NCBI GenBank assembly: GCA_021234155.1
Contig: JAJEKV010000042.1
Coordinates: 2,169,257 to 2,233,256, forward strand
DNA from: Isoetes taiwanensis
Lineage: Eukaryota > Streptophyta > Lycopodiopsida > Isoetales > Isoetaceae
Length of the DNA stretch: 64,000 bases
Direction: 5' to 3'
Positions 47,381-57,380 of this stretch are shown here, one piece after another (the stretch's first letter is position 1; every line of letters starts with the position of its first letter). The position numbers were made by a program, and so were the translations under genes. The notes under the pieces were generated by a model. It saw only the letters and a program-made list of their open reading frames with translations, was not told the DNA's origin and searched no databases.

Positions 47381-47790
47381 TATCTACCTTCCTCATCGAC
47401 AAAGCGCACACACACCCGGGCAATGCCTAGTCACTTCTCCATCCAATCTTGATCCCCCCGTGGTACCCCGGGCATGTGGGGCGACAACGGGGCGAATCCC
47501 CGCGTGAAGGTAGCACGTAAATTTACTTATGAAACTTAGAGGGCTGTATATATACCCTATGGACTTTCATGATCTCGGCCTGTGGGATATTGTTCTAGAA
47601 AAATCTAAGAACCCTAAAAAGGGCAGGCCACGTTCCGGCCTTTTTTGGCGGATTGAGCGTGTCAATCATCACCCAGAGCTCCCGAAATGACCATATACAT
47701 GCCAAAAAACATATTCACACATTACAATCCAAACAAAAATCCACGGATCAAACAAAACTAACAAAAACAGGGGATTTTATGAAGGGGAAA
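47381..47790 (+). promoter_or_regulatory. Promoter-like segment with TATA box, copy 2
   Basis: GTATATATAC at 47546-47555 sits about 236 bp before the ATG at 47791, almost the same spacing as in copy 1. Shared flanks: CCGTGGTACC, CCCTATGGACTTTCATGATC, GATATTGTTCTAGAAAAATC and GTGTCAATCATCA. Transcription would run right, into the gag-like ORF. Confidence 0.45.
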
Positions 47791-48333
47791 ATGTCTCGAG
47801 GATTTTTGATGGCTCAGTAGCGAAGTTTTGAAAACGCTTGGAATCTGTTACTCGAGAAGACAAGAAGAAAGATTTACTTGACTCTTACTCTTCTTAAGGC
47901 TACAGTTTCAACCTGATTTCAAGAGAGATCTCGAAGCTGTTAAGACATTTCAAGCATGCTTTGGAATTTATGCAAAGAAAATTTCTGGTCGAGAAAGGAG
48001 CTAGAAAGGAGCTAGGCAACAGGTTAATATTCAAAAGCAAATGCATAGTCTCAAACTTCAGGACTGTGCAAGCATGTGAGAGTATCTTGGTCAGCTTAAG
48101 ACTCTAAGGGACAAGTACCTTGGTGCTGGTGGACATATAGACGATGCTACTCTTATTATCCATGAAGAAAATAATTATGCTATAGAACAATAAGACCTAA
48201 GCATCTAAGCTTATTGATCAAACACAATAATCCCAATGTTTGTTATTCAAAATCCTTAAAGGTTTGATTCAAAATTCACTTGTCACATAACCTTTAGCAT
48301 AAACCTTATATTTGCTACAGTAATTTCACTGTA
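47791..48333 (+). pseudogene. Gag-like segment, copy 2, frame-broken
   Basis: The start ATGTCTCGAGGATTTTTGAT matches copy 1, then stops and shifts appear. Around 48060-48180 one frame reads SMREYLGQLKTLRDKYLGAG and HIDDATLI, which resembles the helical region of Ty1/copia Gag. The stretch then becomes AT-rich and ends at TTTCACTGTAG (about 48333), the acceptor-like site. Confidence 0.4.
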
Positions 48334-48560
48334 GGTATTGACCCGTTCAATGAGACTGAGTTATCCTTCTCTTGGATAGCCCAAGCTGCCCGACGATCTG
48401 CATACAGTTCACCTGCAAATAATCTCACATCAATGCAATTACAAGAATACTTCTTCTGTTATTTTAGATCAGGATCCGGCCGCTATGGCGGACCGATCGA
48501 TCCACCTGATATCACTAAGGCAACTTTCTTTTTCTATTCAATATGGGATAGATATATCCC
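48334..48560 (+). pseudogene. Second plus-strand coding segment, copy 2
   Basis: Reads DPFNETELSFSWIAQAARRS then ANNLTSMQLQEYFFCYF, then GRYGGPIDPPDITKAT. This version looks more protein-like than copy 1 (33802-34044), but the frame fails after about 48530. Family unknown. Confidence 0.35.
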
Positions 48561-48837
48561 ATAATAACTGGGCCAAACCTTCGAAACCTTTAACCCTTCG
48601 AAACCTTTAACCTTTAACATTACAATTTCATCCTTTAACCTTGAATATCAACTTTAGGTTAAAAGATCATGTGCAACCTCAATTTTGTCTAGGCTATCTT
48701 CATTAATCATAACATGAACAATCCCTACAATTCCCCCTTCATGTTATGACCTGTGCACTGAATTTTATTCTTCAGCTCTGTAAATTTTCCTTCTGATAGA
48801 GCTTTAGTCAGAATGTCTGCTAACTGACTTGAGGTGT

Positions 48838-49116
48838 TCACATATACCATCTTGATTTGCATTTTTTCTTCACAACATCTCTGATAAAGTGCAGTTCTAA
48901 CTCAATATGCTTAGTCCTTTCGTGAAGAACCGGGTCTTTAGTCATAGCTATGCAACTGGTACTATCACAATGTAATTCTGTAGCCTTAAATTGATCATAA
49001 CCTAATTCAAACATGAGCCTTCTTTCCCATATCAACTCTTTGGTAGCTAATGCAGCTGAAGCATACTCTGCCTCAGCACTAGACATAGCAATAGCATTCT
49101 GTTTTTTGCATTCCAT
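48838..49116 (-). CDS. Ty1/copia RNase H, second part
   Basis: It reads KKQNAIAMSSAEAEYASAAL, then LIWERRLMFELG, then LHCDSTSCIAMTKDPVLHER and TKHIELELHFIRDVV. The S-S-A-E-A-E-Y and HCDS residues complete the RNase H active site. The C-terminus is normal for a copia polyprotein, though one shift near the end is possible. Confidence 0.88.
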   Translation of the reverse strand: MECKKQNAIAMSSAEAEYASAALATKELIWERRLMFELGYDQFKATELHCDSTSCIAMTKDPVLHERTKHIELELHFIRDVVKKKCKSRWYM

Positions 49117-49247
49117 GCAATTGGTGCTCCTCCTAAGAAGATTAAATACCCTGAGGTAGACTTCCTTGTATCAAGGTCCCCTCCCCAATCTGCATCACAA
49201 AATGCCTGCAAATTGTAAGTTCTCTGTATTGTAACTAATTCCATCAT
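49047..49247 (-). CDS. Ty1/copia RNase H, first part
   Basis: The frame includes LQAFCDADWGGDLDTRKSTS and GYLIFLGGAPIAW, with the catalytic Asp in CDADW. At 49102-49107 a homopolymer indel moves the protein into the frame of 48838-49116. Confidence 0.8.
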   Translation of the reverse strand: MMELVTIQRTYNLQAFCDADWGGDLDTRKSTSGYLIFLGGAPIAWNAKNRMLLLCLVLRQSMLQLH

Positions 49248-49324
49248 TCATTGTCCCCTTAAGATATCTTAATGTCCTCTTTGCTGCTATCAAGTGATCC
49301 CTTCCTGGGTCATTATTATACACC

Positions 49325-49660
49325 TTAACATGTTTTACTGACATAAGCTATATCTGGACGAGTGCAATTTGCCACATAAGAAAGACATCCTATCAGAGAC
49401 ACGTAAGGTACCTTTTTCATCTCTTCTCGTTCTCTTTCAGTTCTTGGGCTCATCTTAGCAGAAATCTTACACCCTGGTATTATAGGAGTTTTAGCAATGT
49501 TGCAGTCTCTCATTTTGAATTTGTCAAGCATCCCTTCTATCTGGCTCTTCTGAGTAAGTGTCAATATCTTATTGGCTCTATCCCTGTGAACTTCAACTCC
49601 TAAGAATTTCCTCAGCTCACCTAAATATGACATCCTATATTTAATGTTTAGAACATTCAT
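49325..49660 (-). CDS. Ty1/copia RT, C-terminal fragment
   Basis: The 111-codon frame holds YLGELRKFLGVEVHRD, ILTLTQKSQIEGMLDKF and YVSLIGCLSYVANCTRPDIA. These follow the YVDD catalytic block in copia RTs, and the YVDD itself sits just upstream in a shifted frame. The frame ends in a one-base shift at about 49325; KVYNNDPGRDHL continues in another frame. Confidence 0.85.
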   Translation of the reverse strand: MNVLNIKYRMSYLGELRKFLGVEVHRDRANKILTLTQKSQIEGMLDKFKMRDCNIAKTPIIPGCKISAKMSPRTEREREEMKKVPYVSLIGCLSYVANCTRPDIAYVSKTC

Positions 49661-50329
49661 GCAATGCTCGAACTTTAATTCCTTTTGAGATCATTATATT
49701 GTCATCTACATACGATTGCAATTATGCACCATTCCTCCTGATCGATACTTATAGAGATTGCCATCATTTTGTAACTTAACAAATCCTTAAAAGTTGAAAG
49801 CGGACTTGTGTACAGAAATAAGGATAGTTCTTTGCGTTGTTAAAGATAGTAAACAACTTCTGCTTTGTGTTGATTGCATTCTAAAGTGTAGTTGTGAATT
49901 ACAAGACTACTTTGGATATAATGATAACAAAACCATGACCTCCAAATCGTATCTTGCAACTACATGTTTTTAACGGTGAGAGGGCATAGACACAAGTGCA
50001 TATGTGATTTGCCACACTATAAAACTACCAATTAACAAAGCTAAATTGTATTTTTCTTGTCGACATATCACAATAGAGTGTTGGAAATATGGTAATCTGA
50101 GATGTTTAAACAGGGTCCAGATTTCCTTCTCATCCTAAAACAAGAGTTCCTATGATTATAATGAATGCAAAAATTTTATACTTTATTATAGCTTCAAGCC
50201 ATGTGTAGAGATAAATCGCTTGTCATCAAAAGCATCCATTCGACTTCGAAATCAGCACCATAATATTTAGACAAATATGTTTGTAGTCAAAACCAAAAAA
50301 CAGTTTTTGAAACAACAAGAAAGATATCA

Positions 50330-50510
50330 TTTAGGCAAAAAGGATTTATATTACGCATTTCATAGCCTCAAAATACCATTCACGAGAGCAAAAATGCCCA
50401 TCATTTGAAAAGGGGTAGATGTCAAGGTAAAATTTGTTGAAGATGGAGCAAAAATGCCCATCATTTAAAGAGGGTAGATGTCAAGGTAAGCTGTTGAAGA
50501 TGGTCTGGTA
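50330..50510 (+). repeat. End of block copy 2, with a local tandem duplication
   Basis: Matches 35640-35770. Within it, GAGCAAAAATGCCCATCATT...GGGTAGATGTCAAGGTA...TTGAAGATGG occurs twice (about 50395-50450 and 50447-50505), but once in copy 1. Confidence 0.75.
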
Positions 50511-50597
50511 AGGTCATGACCCTAAATATACAAAAAAAAGTCTTCTGAAAAACAAAAAAAACTACAAACATCAGAACCCAGTGATCAGAAATCCGCC

Positions 50598-51168
50598 TTA
50601 GTTCATATTCAAGAGCCACTTTTCATACTCGCCCACAAAGAGGTCTCGGAAATGAGGGGAACGACGCATTTTGAGAGAATCCCATGAGTCTGTTTTCTTC
50701 TGCAGCTCCTCAATTCGTGCTTTCACACGATCCATCAACAATTTTGCGTTCATGATGATCTCCCTCATCTCAAATGTCAGTTTAGTAGCTCTCTCAAACA
50801 GATCATTTAGACTGCCTTCATTGTCCTTTCTTTTGCAAGTAGCGACATAGGACCCTCGAGAAACCGGTTATCAATCAAGGTCTCGGACTCCACATCACGC
50901 ACATTGGACGATGGAGGGACACTTGGAGGACAACGAGGAGGAAGAGGGCACGGTAGAAAGCGAGGGGAGCAGCGGATGAAGAGTGCAAGCTACAGGAGAA
51001 ACATTGAAGACAATGAGGGCAATGCACAGTTTGCATGGGCTCAACAAAGGTCTCAGTGACCATGGGCTGGGTTGGTTGGGTTGGTGATGCCCCGACAAAG
51101 GCCTCAGCCATCGATGGTGATGCCGATAATGACGCCATGGCTGGGAAGTTCGGCTGCTCCTGCTCCAT
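50598..51168 (-). pseudogene. Unrecognised coding segment with coiled-coil-like C-terminus
   Basis: One minus frame starts at ATG about 51168 (MEQEQPNFPAMASLSASPSM) and is Ser/Pro/Cys-rich, with CPHCLQCFSC. After a shift in 50870-50960, another frame stays open to TAA at 50598: NDLFERATKLTFEMREII, then LLMDRVKARIEELQKK, then FRDLFVGEYEKWLLNMN. The heptad-like C-terminal helix and an intact stop suggest real coding origin. I do not recognise the family. It could be a host gene fragment or an element ORF at the block edge. Confidence 0.4.
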
Positions 51169-51174
51169 TCTTTG

Positions 51175-53859
51175 GGAGCACGCGACTCGAGAAGGGGAAA
51201 AAACGATTGCTTGCATGCATGCCCACGTGGATTTAAAATACTGATTTTCAAGTCCATTTCAAAATTCCTTAAGACTGTTTAACATGCGATTAATATAAGC
51301 TTAGCATTTGATGCGATTTTGTGACACTTAAATTCTTGAAAGTTGCAGTGCAAGAGGTTCTATGAAAATTTCTTTAGATTTTTATTGAATCTTAGGAAGT
51401 GTTGAACCATTGTATGACAAACGCCCCAAGTTATAGACATATGCACCACAGTACATTGAATTTAACTTATATTAAAAAATACTTGAGTTACAAACTAAGT
51501 GAAAATTAACAATTGGCTAGGTTGTAGACGTACTTAGGTGTGTTTCATCTGTCCATTCAAGGAATGCATTCATGGAGTGCAAATTGATAATTCGACTAGT
51601 GAACATATGTGAATGTCTTTTGTCTACCTGTTCAACGAATACGTTTATCGAGTTGTTAGAGGAGACATTAGATTTGACATGATGAGATTCATCTTTTAAC
51701 TGAGATTATTGGAAGTACAAAGTATCAAAATGAAGTAAGATTGATATGTTCTATATGATGAACATCCTTATGCTACTTGTGAAAGGATACATTAAATTTG
51801 AATCATATAAACGAACAACTAGGCATACCCTCAAACAAGCGTTGGGCTGCGTTGCGTTTAAATATTCATTCTCGGAGTTCTGCAATTCACATCACGTATC
51901 ACATTTCACTGCGTTCTTCATCATGAAAAATTTGGCTAAGATATCCATTGCTAAGACTGGTACCATCCATCATTTTGCTCTCTCGTACATAACAAAAAGG
52001 TTAATGTTGAAGACTTTCTTTAGTTGAAGGTCATAATAAGGCAAGTGCATCTTGAACAATGGTTATAACACCCTCATTCCATGAAACCATCTTCTTGCTA
52101 TATGTCTTCTAGTCTCTTATCGACTTGTATCACATCAAATAGGATCACGAACGTAGGTTAGTTTCGCGATGTCAAAAGGTAGGATTGGTTTTGGCAATAA
52201 ATACATATCTGAAAGTGGGCTGCATCCACCAAAAGGCAGGGAGGACCATTCATTACGAGAAAGGCATTGTTTTAGACCAAAACTTAGAAATGAATATTCA
52301 TGATGTAGTGTTATTCCAAGATGGTTATATTTGCAATCACCTCAGTTAGAAGCTCAATTTCTTCAATTGGAAGATAAGGATCTCTTATGAATGTACAACA
52401 TACATAGTAACTTAACAATTTGGTGACAATAGTGCCAAATAACTTCTTTGACCATGTGCTTTCGCTTATTTGTTGAAGTTTGTGCATTCTTTGTAACCGA
52501 GGGAATGAGAAGGGAAATCCATGGATTTGTAACATACCCTATGAAAACATTACCTTAAAAGCATGTCTCATTGGAAGTACTGTGTACTCAAACTCTGCAA
52601 CACAACTAATCCAACTTGCGAGCTTGGTGTTTTTGTCCTTGCCCCTCTTATTTTTGAAAGGTTCGTAGGTAGTAATTTTAGCATTCATATTGCAAGACCC
52701 GAAATAACTATAAGAGACGAGAGATTGAATTTGACTTGTCTAAATGAAAGATTGTCCACAATTGTAAGTAGATAACAAGGCTAATATGGGCTTTTACAAA
52801 AGAACTAGAGTTAATTCAACTTATAGCCTTCAGTGTTGCAACAGTAATGTCGTATACGTCATTTTAGAAAATACACACCAAGTTTAAATAAACTGCGAGT
52901 GTATATACATGCACTTTTTATAGGATGCTCAACAAATGCATTTATGATGCTTGCTAGAGGAAACATTGAATTTGACTTATCTGTATGGAAATCTAGCCCA
53001 TAAATATGAGCTTAAGTTAATAGTCTCAGTGTTCAGCGTTCATTGAAAATCTGAATAGGTTATATATAAACGGCTTGTTCAACTTTTGGTTTCCAATTTT
53101 GTGACATTGATGTAGTTCTCTTGTTGTTTGAGAAGACATGCGAGTGTTGTGTATGCTATGGCCGCATGGCAATATAAGAGAACTTACCATGACATATGGT
53201 TGCATTTATGCTATGAAAACTTGAAGACAAAGGAAGACATTAGCACAAAGAATCGGAAACACGGAAGTATTTGGAGAGCCACCTAGAGATCCATTACTTG
53301 TTCTTAACTCAAGAAGTACACTAGTAAAAGTGTAAAACTAGATCCCAAGTCAGAGTTTGGAAGACCCCTCAAGTCTCATGGTGATTTATAATAGCTTTGA
53401 TTTAATCTTTGATATCTTGCTCGCAAGCCTAAAGCTCGATCTGCCCCTATTCTATAGAAGCTCAAATTCTTTTTCCACCCTTGTACCATTTTTCCCACAC
53501 TTTTGCTCTAGACCATTGTCATTTTAAAAGCTAAAAAATTGTGAACCAATTTTTCCTAATTAAACACATGCCATTGTCTAATCAAAGTTTGCACACTTCA
53601 TCATCATTGGCCGAGTCTCTCTACATAGTAAAAAAAGTCATTCTTTCTCTAGAAAAAGAAGAAGAAAAGTGTATAGGATTGTCAGGATTAAAAAACCCCG
53701 CTCCGAAGAGTTTTCGAGGGAACCTTGGCAGTAATAAGTATGCTGAAACTGTAAAATGGAAATGAAGGTGAGGGTACATTTCAGTACCGTGTCAGAGGAC
53801 AAGTTGAATACGCATATCCATGACCCCTTGAAGATATGACTCCATTAAGTCCACAGAGG
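51175..53859. other. AT-rich intergenic DNA, no gene recognised
   Basis: Short motifs related to GAGGAAACATTGAATTTGAC recur near 51660, 51790, 52720 and 52965, suggesting an old dispersed family. A copy of the 115-bp repeat lies at 52832-52948. At 53330-53680, GAGTTTGGAAGACCCCTCAA and a TTCTTTCTCTAGAAAAAGAA region recall the 1.6 kb unit. ORFs are short and unsupported. Confidence 0.45.
52832..52948 (-). repeat. Inverted partner of 26196-26310
   Basis: Reverse complement of the 26.2 kb repeat, with GGATGCTCAACAAATGCATT at its right end and AGTGTTGCAACA at its left end. Confidence 0.75.
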
Positions 53860-54785
53860 TCTAATAGCACATGTCGTGGCTGTCTAGGTGGCACTAATTG
53901 AGCATACCGTCCTTGGATATGATCAAATGCGGGACAAATCTAAATTAAGGGAATGTCATTCATGCTCAATGGCCCCTTGTTGGCAACACTGAGAAATCTT
54001 GTCCACCTCCCGATTCTATCTTCCTATTCAATGTGAAGGCGATGTGCACTCATGCGAATTGAAGCTATCTATCTACGCTTCTTCATGGCCAAATGCACAC
54101 GCAGGTAGCATTGTGGACCTCGCATGAGGATGGGGTTGATCCATTGCTAGTAGTGTGTCGTCTTACCTGTGACAAAGCACTCGTATCCCAGAGTTTGCTC
54201 AGGAAGTAGGCATCAAGGTACTGCCTCAAGTGATCGTAGTCTGCCTCAGTTATGGTCTGTATGCACATGTATGCTTGTCCAGCGGGAGAATCATTAAGCT
54301 CTTTTGTTCCAGCAGGCTTTGAGGCACTATATATAGACCAATTGATATGGTAAAAGTAAGATTGGAGAGGCGAGTCATCCATATCAACCACCTTCTGAAG
54401 TAGATGATATGGAAAGCCAATCTGGCCCTTTGTACGTAGGGGCAAGAAACCTAGGTGCCTCTTGCAGCAGGATCTAATATGGAACTGTGGATTTCACCCC
54501 AAGGGCTCGAGCTAAGAAGGCCTTCTGCACCTGCTCCAGTTCATTCCAGTGGCAAGGGATACTACCGGTCCCCAAAACTCGACCAAGTTTCTGAACATGT
54601 GCGGCTGATGGCCCCAGATATATAGCTCTACTTTGTGACTGTTGTTTTGCATGGCATACTGTTCTTTCCAATCCCACAACCAGATGGAAGTGTTCCAGTA
54701 TGTGGAGAGAGAAAGATACAAAATCTTGGAATGTCATTTCAAGGGGAAAAAAAAAAGAGACTAGAGTGAATATGCCAAAAGTCAT
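53860..54785 (-). pseudogene. Non-LTR retrotransposon RT, C-terminal part
   Basis: Across frames the minus strand reads a WGP segment (about 54590-54625), then ELEQVQKAFLARALGVKS and TVPY, ILLQEAP, and later IASIRMSAHRLHIE (about 54010-54060) and CPAFDHIQGRY near 53920. The V-Q-K-x-F-L...LGVK...TPY phrase and the IRxSxHxLxxExGRW...C-x-x-F-D-x-I tail match non-LTR RT C-termini that I associate with ferns and other non-seed plants. Two long frames (54785-54474 and 54445-54083) carry most of it. The catalytic YxDD domain is absent, so it is a 3' fragment. Confidence 0.55.
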
Positions 54786-54789
54786 ATTC

Positions 54790-54925
54790 TTATCACTTTC
54801 TCCATGTCATTTTCAATTCATTATCATTCCATGTCATCACCACACATGATCCATAGCGCCACCACATCATCCATGACATTATCACACCATATCCATATGT
54901 CATCACATAAATAATTGGCTAGTAC
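54790..54925 (+). repeat. CATGTCATC-type G-poor tract
   Basis: CCATGTCATC, CACCACATCATCCATGACAT and CATATGTCATCACATAAATA repeat the signature of the simple-sequence part of the 1.6 kb unit, without the rest of the unit. Confidence 0.55.
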
Positions 54926-55640
54926 TAGGGAAAATTGTGTTTACGACTTTTCTTTGCACCCCACCCTGCCCAATATGCAAATATGCAGAATGAGGCTTCA
55001 TTATCACATCTTGGGCTAGTTTTCTTCTATAGGTTCCAATTGGTTGAGAGTACAAGCTGATAAACTAGTTATTTCTATAGCAAATATCTGACTCTGCAAT
55101 ACGCATGTCATGCTCCAATATGGTTATTGAATGGTTATGGACTTAGCTTAAGCCATGAGAAACTAGTTTAGCAGGGATTGAGGTCCTCACGAGTTCACCA
55201 TGTGATGACAATTATAACATACTGGAGAATTATTCTTTTAGCTTCCAAAAGTTGAAGAGTCTATTATGAAGTACTTGGACCATAGAAGTTCCATTCAGTT
55301 AATGATGAATGCTAGAAGCAAAAGGCTTCTTTGAAAGATAACAAGAATATATTAGTTGTCTTGGGCCTCAGTTCCACCATGGTAAAGAATTAATTGTGAT
55401 CTACATCAAGAATGATCTAAGAGTATATATAGCTACGGAATAAATATCTGGAAGTGCAAATGAGCTTGCCAAACGGAAAGGACTAATAGATTCTTTCTTG
55501 ACTGTTCCTGCTTGTAGAATTTTATCGTCACGCAGGTATTTATTATAGTGATAAAATCTTGAAGGGACCTAACAGGACAAGGAGGAGATGAAGCGTTAGG
55601 GCTCAAACACCGACTTCGATCTGGGGCAAGATCGGACCCA
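54926..55640. other. No gene recognised
   Basis: AT-rich, without notable repeats or frames. The CAG/CTG content looks normal, unlike much of the left side of the window. Confidence 0.4.
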
Positions 55641-56038
55641 ATGGATGAGGCTTTGCTTTCGAAGTCGCATTCTCGTGGTGCAGGGACTGTTCAGGCCCCG
55701 GAGGAAGTCCAGGACTCCATCAATTTAATTGGCAATTTCATTAGATTAGCCCGTGTTTCTAACTCTAGGATAGGCTTCTGCAGGATTGAATTCAACTACA
55801 TCTATCTGTGTATTCTTTGTTTTGATAGGCCAGGATCTCTGAGAGTTGTTGCACATAACTCGCAACCATTTCTTGGAGGCAGATTTGAGAGTTGTTCACC
55901 ATGAGTGCCTCCATGGAATTTGGTGCAGAACCAATCTATCACTGGGCAACATTCTTTGACCTGCAGCCGGATCAATTCATTGAGGATATAGAAGTGGTAG
56001 TTTCATTGGTAGTTTGGAGGTTTCTGGCAGCCAATTAG
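55641..56038 (+). CDS. Hypothetical coding segment(s) beside the hAT insertion
   Basis: 55641-55904 is an 87-codon frame beginning MDEALLSKSHSRGAGTVQAP. An overlapping frame from ATG 55901 reads MSASMEFGAEPIYHWATFF then DLQPDQFIEDIE and ends at TAG 56036-56038, inside the hAT target duplication. Both look exon-like and have normal codon texture. No family is recognised. The hAT insertion lies only about 80 bp after the best part. Confidence 0.3.
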
Positions 56039-56765
56039 CAGGGTTCGAAAAAGTGGGGGTTTGGCTCGAGGATTGCCAGTTGAATCTCTTAAACTCCAGT
56101 TGGGGTTTAGGGCTATGGGTGGTTCCAACAAAAATTTCAGACATATGGCAAATTGCATGTAAAGATTCATCCAAACATGCAAATTTCCAGTTTAAAGGTT
56201 AGTGGACTGGGGATTTTTTGAAAAGGTTAGGCGACCATACTGGGCATGCCATGCTCTGGCCTAGCTGGGCGGCAGAGTAGATTTGCAATTGCATATCTTA
56301 GATTCATAGCAAAGTTGCAGTGCATTAAAGAGTTGTAGTTGCCTTGGCGGCCCCGAGCTCCATAGATCTGGCACTAACACTCCCACATGATTTTACGGTA
56401 TTAATGCTCTTACTTAGGCCAAATAAAATTTTGCAGGAGGACTTGCAGTTATGGTGAATGTGAGTCCGCTATTGTGCTCTTTCAAAACCTCACAGGTGGA
56501 AGCCATTCTTTGTATGCATGTTCCAAATTAGTGCTCTGCTTCCAATCTAAGAGATTCTTTCTATATATTCTTCAGTCAGTTTGATCTTATTTTTCAATTA
56601 ATGTATGTATTTTTGTTTCAGCCTTTAAAAGGTGATAAATTTGGGCAAATTTCCAGCAACTTTGTTTTGGAACTGCGGTTTCCAGTTCAATTTTGTAAAA
56701 TTCAGTAAATATAAATAGAAGACGGCAAATTTTCTGGTTACATCTACAATATTTTTCGAACCCTG
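56039..56765. mobile_element. hAT-type miniature transposon, 727 bp
   Basis: The left end CAGGGTTCGAAAAA (56039-56052) and right end TTTTTCGAACCCTG (56752-56765) are perfect 14-bp inverted repeats. They are flanked by perfect 8-bp direct repeats CCAATTAG (56031-56038 and 56766-56773). An 8-bp duplication with CAGGG-type ends is the hAT superfamily signature. The interior has no transposase frame, so it must be mobilised in trans. The perfect duplication suggests a fairly young insertion. Subterminal AACTGGAAACC-like motifs occur near both ends. Confidence 0.93.
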
Positions 56766-56999
56766 CCAATTAGGTTCTTTTTGGGCTTCCCTAGGATGTT
56801 GTGCCAGTTCTGACTCATCTCTGGGTAGTCTGGGTCATGGTTCGAAATTAGGGGGGTTCCTCCCCTAAAAATCCGGTTTACTTCGTTAAAAACCGATTAA
56901 TAATATTAAAGCCGGAACCTAGTTCCGGCCAAAAAAATATGTGGAAGGCAAATGGCCTTTTCCTTGCCACGTTATACCAGCATTTATCCGTTTAAAATT

Positions 57000-57380
57000 T
57001 AAGGTGGCGGGGGATTTTTTTTATAGGATATAATATACCATATTTCACTTTCCTTTCCCTCGTTTTCAATTTAGGTTAGGTTTTTCATCTATCCTTTTCA
57101 TCTCCTCCATTCAAGCAACGACGGCGGTGGTGAAGAAGCAAAACGCTCATGGCGCATCTCCTCCTCTCCTCCCGCTGGCTCTGCTCTGGTCTGGACTTCC
57201 CAAGCATCATATCTCATCGTCCAGCAGACCCTGCAAGAATGGAACTGCGGATTTGAGGCCATGGCTCTGCAGCGGATTTAAGCTTCTATTCTTGGAATCT
57301 AGGTTTATTTCTCTGATTTTTGGCTGTAGAAAGCTCAAAGCAATAGCAGTTCAGCTATCTTCTTCAAATCAGTATTAACA
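57000..57380 (+). CDS. Possible 5' region and first exon of a gene
   Basis: TATAGGATATAATATACC (57031-57048) is TATA-like, followed by a pyrimidine-rich leader (CTTTCCTTTCCCTCG, TCATCTCCTCC) typical of a plant 5' UTR. An open frame from 57127 to 57378 (MVKKQNAHGASPPLLPLAL) has no known domain. A duplicated intron/exon stretch follows. The promoter call is by look only. Confidence 0.35.

Larger units (their letters stand above)
48780..49990 (-). mobile_element. Ty1/copia RT-RNase H remnant, copy 2
   Basis: Minus strand. The catalytic YVDDNIMIS lies at about 49690-49713, then SYLGELRKFLGVEVHRD, CKISAKM, GCLSYVANCTRPDIAYVS and RNase H with CDADWGGDLDTRKSTSGYL, SSAEAEYASAA and LHCDSTSCIAMTKDP. 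These are classic Ty1/copia C-terminal pol motifs. Frames are split by single-base indels, one in a T6 run at 49102-49107. Upstream integrase and gag are not seen on this strand, and no LTRs were identified. Confidence 0.9.

Noticed and set aside
36037-50660. Short match AAAATGCG..TCGTTCCCCTCA between 36045 (plus) and about 50640 (minus), hinting at an inverted tail
   Set aside because: Only about 20 bp agree and the flanks do not, so chance cannot be excluded.
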